From Actinomycetota bacterium (GTDB taxonomy: Bacteria; Actinomycetota; Humimicrobiia; Humimicrobiales; Humimicrobiaceae): DNA of 8,597 bases. This document shows positions 6,040 through 8,597 of this stretch, in pieces. The notes below the pieces were generated by a model. The model saw only the letters and a program-made list of their open reading frames with translations. It was not told the DNA's origin and did not search any database. The position numbers were made by a program, and so were the translations under genes. Where the stretch lies: the NCBI GenBank assembly GCA_023475715.1, contig JAMCVO010000107.1:1-8597 (forward strand), written 5' to 3'. Numbering within the stretch: the stretch's first letter is position 1; each line of letters opens with the position of its first letter.

Positions 6040-6996
6040 CTAAAAACCTTTCTCCCCACGAACTATTTGACTCATAAGCACTCTTATAACAAATACAGCA
6101 ATAATGGAAACAAAAATAAAAGCAACAACACTTATGGCTGATCCGTAACCAAACCTGTGCAGTTCAAATCCAACCTGATAAATATATGTTGGCAGTACCT
6201 CTGTTGACCTATAAGGCCCTCCCTCTGTTAAGAACTTTATATAAGTAAATATGACGCTAAAACTATTAAACATCATAAATACTACAGCTACTGCTATTGT
6301 CGGCTTTAGAAGTGGTAAAACTATTTTAAAGAACACCTGTGTCTTGGATGCACCATCTATTTTAGCCGCTTCTACAAACGAATCAGGTATTTCCTGGATT
6401 GCAGCTAAAAATAGTATTATGTAAAGTCCCATATATTTCCAGATCATAGGTAAAGCGACAGAAATCAGGGCAGTACTTGATTGGCCAAGCCAGGCAGTTG
6501 CACCAACATTAATTCCTATTTTATCTAAAAAAAAGTTTAACATTCCCATTGTCGGGTGAAATATAAAAAGCCAGATTGTAACTACAACTATATCTCCAAG
6601 CATATTTGGAAAGAGCCAGGTGGCTTTATAGAATCCAGTTCCTTTTATTTTGTTTGCAAGCATGTAGGCAAAAAATAGGGCAATTACAACTGATAAGAAA
6701 ATTACAAGTATAAAAAGTGAAAAATTGTTAAATAGCGCTCTCCAGAATATATTGTCATGAAATAATTCTACAAAATTTTTAATTCCAATGAATTTTTCAG
6801 ATCCTGCCGATATTCCTCTCCAGTCATAAAACGAGAGTTTAAAAACTCTTGCAAGAGGAATAATTACAAATATAAAATATATTATTGCAGCAGGGGCCAG
6901 AAAGATAACTGCCATCCTATAGGGAAGGCTAAATCTTCCCAGCCCCTTTATTGGTTTTCTATTTTTTCTCTTTATAGAAAATCCTGTTTCTATCAA
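6040..6996 (-). CDS. Sugar ABC transporter permease, MalF-like
   Basis: This 318-residue inner-membrane permease pairs with the MalG-like protein downstream. It has a short cytoplasmic N-terminus rich in Lys and Arg, and hydrophobic segments near 29-50, 91-116, 126-146, 176-200, 231-255 and 286-306. The EAA loop is FVEAAKIDGASKTQVFFKIVLPLL (207-230), with Glu209 and Gly215 matching the family. FLTEGGP at 255-261 is the usual MalF/UgpA signature. The start is a TTG at 6996, chosen because AAAGGA lies 7 nt upstream. The next methionine (residue 28) would begin inside the first helix. It starts 16 nt after the binding-protein stop, so the genes are co-transcribed. The transported substrate is not deducible. 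Confidence 0.95.
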   Translation of the reverse strand: MIETGFSIKRKNRKPIKGLGRFSLPYRMAVIFLAPAAIIYFIFVIIPLARVFKLSFYDWRGISAGSEKFIGIKNFVELFHDNIFWRALFNNFSLFILVIFLSVVIALFFAYMLANKIKGTGFYKATWLFPNMLGDIVVVTIWLFIFHPTMGMLNFFLDKIGINVGATAWLGQSSTALISVALPMIWKYMGLYIILFLAAIQEIPDSFVEAAKIDGASKTQVFFKIVLPLLKPTIAVAVVFMMFNSFSVIFTYIKFLTEGGPYRSTEVLPTYIYQVGFELHRFGYGSAISVVAFIFVSIIAVFVIRVLMSQIVRGEKGF

Positions 6997-7012
6997 CTAA
7001 AAATCCTTTTTA

Positions 7013-7750
7013 TTAAATTCCTAAACTGAATTTGTGAAGAATATTTTTAGAATCAGCTTTATAGTCATCACATGCTTTTTGAATAGCTTTGCAAACATCT
7101 TCCGGGGTTTCTTTGCCGTTAAGCATTTCTAAAAGACTATCCTCAATCACTTTAGAAATACTTGGATACCAAATATCAAAAGTCTCACGATGAGAAATAG
7201 TATAAGCTGCTCCTTGATAATGTTCCCACATACTTTTAACAGCTTGGCCAAACTTGTTATCAGGTAACCACTGCATAGACCCGTCATAAACTGTTCTAGC
7301 ACCAGTATTATTAACAGTAAATTTTTGTATTTGTTCAGAGTATAAAATCTTTAAGAAATCAACAGCAAGTGCTTCCTGGGTGGTTTTTTCTGGAATAACC
7401 CAAAATGTAGCTGAGTCATGGTCTAGAGTATAAACATTTTGAGGATATGAGCTGTCTTCAAAAAATGGAAAACCTGTCCCTCTTATTTCAACACCTTCGG
7501 GCCAAACTTCTGTCATCTCCTTAGGAAACCAGTCACCGCATGCAATCATTCCTGCCTTACCGATCATCACTTCAGTTTGTGATTGTGTATGATTCATACC
7601 TAAATTTCCTGCTTCAAAATATTTATCTGCCAGATCTTTAATAAATGCAAATGCTTTTACTACTTCCGGGTCTGTCCATGAATTAGGAGCCATATTAAAG
7701 CAAGCCTCCAGTTTTTTTGGTCCTGCAAACCTCGCTATGAATTCTGGCAT
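7013..7750 (-). CDS. Extracellular solute-binding protein, C-terminal part (frameshifted)
   Basis: This frame carries the C-terminal two-lobe portion of a family-1 type solute-binding protein, from MPEFIARFAGPKKLEACFNM to the stop at 7015-7013. Family features include the alternating aromatic and acidic pattern, GKAGMIACGDW (a GxAAM...G-like motif), DSATFWVIPEKTTQEALAVDFLKIL and the C-terminal helix around VIEDSLLEMLNGKETPEDVCKAIQKACDDY. It is the continuation of the 8462-7695 ORF in another reading frame. The ATG at 7750 has no SD and lies within the AT repeat, so independent translation is unlikely. With the frame restored, the whole protein would be about 483 residues, normal for this family with a linker. 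It is probably a broken gene, a phase-variable gene or a sequencing/assembly error. Confidence 0.85.
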   Translation of the reverse strand: MPEFIARFAGPKKLEACFNMAPNSWTDPEVVKAFAFIKDLADKYFEAGNLGMNHTQSQTEVMIGKAGMIACGDWFPKEMTEVWPEGVEIRGTGFPFFEDSSYPQNVYTLDHDSATFWVIPEKTTQEALAVDFLKILYSEQIQKFTVNNTGARTVYDGSMQWLPDNKFGQAVKSMWEHYQGAAYTISHRETFDIWYPSISKVIEDSLLEMLNGKETPEDVCKAIQKACDDYKADSKNILHKFSLGI

Positions 7751-8462
7751 ATATATATCTTATATATATTGGATATATACCTTGGTTAGCAATAGGACCT
7801 ACCCCAGCTTTTTTCATTGCATCAAAAAGAGTATAGGCTTCATCCCAGGTTTTTGGTGGAGTCCAGCCATTCTTATCCCATACGGTTTTATTGTACCACC
7901 AGCCATTTGAATTAGAAAACATAGGTGTATACCATATATGATCTTCGGTTGATTGAGCTGCAAAAGTCCCTTTCTCAAATGTATCAATCCATTTAATATC
8001 TTTATCTATTGCGTTGCTATCATTTAAATATTTTTCCAATGGTTTAATTTGTCCTTCACGAATTGCTCCCCACAAATCAAAAAGGTGCCCTGGCATACAA
8101 ACGTCTGGTGGAGTACCTGCAACAAATAAAGGCGCTAACTCTTCAGCAGTCTTAGGGTCATATGTGAAATTAACTGTAACCTTGGGATACTTTGCACTGA
8201 ATACCTTTATGGCCTCTTTTATCCAGTCAACACCAAAACCGCCTTCAAATGCTGTAATACTAAATGTGCCTGTAACTTCTGAAGCTGTGGTTGCAGCAGT
8301 TGTTGCTTCGGTGGCTGTTGTCTCTGCAGTTGTGGTTTCAGCTACTGTAGTTTCAGCAGCTGTTGTCTCTGTTGTAGTTGCTTTACATCCTACCATAGAA
8401 ACAGTAATACCCAGTATAACTGTCAGAACAACTGCAACAATTAAAAATAACTTACTTTTCAT
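7695..8462 (-). CDS. Extracellular solute-binding lipoprotein, N-terminal part (frameshifted)
   Basis: This is the substrate receptor of the ABC importer. A signal peptide (MKSKLFLIVAVVLTVILGIT) ends in a lipobox-like SMVGC, predicting lipidation at Cys26 and anchoring outside the membrane. A Thr/Ala/Glu linker spans about 28-62. The mature domain starts TGTFSITAFEGGFGVDW and includes VFSAKYPKVTVNF, ELAPLFVAGTPPDV, IWYTPMFSNSNGWWYNK and PPKTWDEAYTLFDAMKKAGVGPIA, all typical of family-1 sugar-binding proteins. The ATG at 8462 has GGAGG 5 nt upstream. An in-frame ATG at 8486 would put that SD inside the gene and a charged stretch before the signal peptide. The frame leaves the family sequence after GIYPIYIRYIY and ends at 7695 with an unrelated tail (about 16 residues). 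The rest of the protein is in the 7013-7750 frame. Confidence 0.88.
   Translation of the reverse strand: MKSKLFLIVAVVLTVILGITVSMVGCKATTTETTAAETTVAETTTAETTATEATTAATTASEVTGTFSITAFEGGFGVDWIKEAIKVFSAKYPKVTVNFTYDPKTAEELAPLFVAGTPPDVCMPGHLFDLWGAIREGQIKPLEKYLNDSNAIDKDIKWIDTFEKGTFAAQSTEDHIWYTPMFSNSNGWWYNKTVWDKNGWTPPKTWDEAYTLFDAMKKAGVGPIANQGIYPIYIRYIYARIHSEVCRTKKTGGLL
7749..7758. repeat. (AT)5 tract at the binding-protein frameshift
   Basis: Five AT units lie exactly where the two binding-protein frames must join. A second alternating tract (7761-7769) and a short ATATAT (7773-7778) follow. Adding one AT unit, or removing two, turns RYIYAR... into RYIYMPEFIARF and joins the frames without a gap. The distance 8462 to 7013 is 1450 nt, and +2 nt makes it divisible by three, as expected. 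Confidence 0.8.
8277..8381 (-). repeat. Degenerate repeat coding for AETT-type lipoprotein linker
   Basis: Imperfect 15-24 bp units built on GTTGTCTCTGCAG and GTTTCAGC-like words (plus strand) encode TETTAAETTVAETTTAETTA and a similar continuation. Such low-complexity linkers tether surface lipoproteins away from the membrane, and they change length readily by slippage. Confidence 0.7.
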
Positions 8463-8597
8463 TTTTACCTCCAGCAATTCAGACATAAGAAAATATAATT
8501 GAAATTTCAGTTTAAATTTACCTTCTCTTTTAAATTTCTTCTACAAAATCAAAAAATCTTTAAATTTTACTTTAAAATTGGATAAATAATATATATA
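8463..8597 (-). promoter_or_regulatory. Upstream leader of transporter operon with repeated AATTTAAA words
   Basis: The 135 nt before the binding-protein gene contain its SD (GGAGG, 8468-8472). They also hold four similar words on the minus strand, AATTTTAAAG, AATTTAAAG, AATTTAAAAG and AATTTAAACT (at 8570-8579, 8558-8566, 8527-8536 and 8509-8518). A 10-bp palindrome, TGAAATTTCA, lies at 8500-8509. This is the natural place for the operon promoter. A TATATT (8492-8497) could be a -10 element, but no convincing -35 partner is visible. The repeats may be regulator sites or a product of AT bias. Confidence 0.35.

Noticed and set aside
7013..7750. C-terminal half of the binding protein as an independent gene starting at ATG 7750
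   Set aside because: It has no SD, starts within an AT repeat, lacks a signal peptide and begins mid-domain. It is the frameshifted continuation of the upstream ORF.
8014..8502. Plus-strand ORF of 162 codons opposite the binding protein
   Set aside because: Its alanine/valine-rich repeat is the antisense of the Thr/Ala/Glu linker, and the minus-strand gene has an SD, a signal peptide and family motifs.

Overview
The window is AT-rich bacterial DNA. Every gene I can support lies on the minus strand, so transcription runs from right to left. Start sites with strong GGAGG-type Shine-Dalgarno (SD) sequences, a lipoprotein signal peptide followed by a Thr/Ala/Glu-rich linker on the transporter's binding protein, and a compact catabolic gene set suggest an anaerobic, subsurface or fermentative bacterium (clostridial, Atribacterota-like, or an AT-rich actinobacterial lineage). 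No marker gene fixes the phylum, so this is only a guess.

Layout in transcription order. (1) 8463-8597 is a leader with short AATTTAAA-type repeats. (2) 8462-7013 encodes a family-1 type solute-binding lipoprotein broken into two frames at an AT-dinucleotide tract. (3) 6996-6040 and 6031-5168 are the MalF-like and MalG-like permeases of the same carbohydrate-type ABC importer. No ATPase is present. (4) 5167-4686 is a gene graveyard. It holds a short SD-preceded ORF resembling the N-terminus of an M20 peptidase, the C-terminal end of a GntR-family regulator (UTRA domain) and the last 30 codons of a short-chain dehydrogenase (SDR). (5) 4689-3166 is a fused-subunit acyl-CoA:acetate/3-oxoacid CoA-transferase. 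(6) 3128-2013 is a URO-D/MtaA-family protein. (7) 1878-1006 is a metal-dependent amidohydrolase (amidohydrolase_2 type). (8) 851-111 is a FabG-like SDR. (9) 111-1 is a 36-codon ORF coupled to it.

The simplest reading is a substrate-uptake and catabolic cluster: an ABC importer brings in a sugar-like or organic compound, and the CoA-transferase, SDR and amidohydrolase activate, reduce or oxidise, and hydrolyse or decarboxylate intermediates. The URO-D protein may handle a methyl group. The substrate cannot be read from the sequence.

The most notable observations concern genome dynamics. A 24-bp, codon-phased exact duplication in the CoA-transferase has overwritten a normally different N-terminal segment. 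Three unrelated gene ends are juxtaposed by deletion. Two paralogous SDR-to-next-gene junctions carry the downstream ribosome-binding site inside the conserved SDR C-terminal NGGY codons. The binding-protein frameshift falls exactly on a slippage-prone repeat. I see no CRISPR array, RNA gene, transposase or obvious novel defence system.
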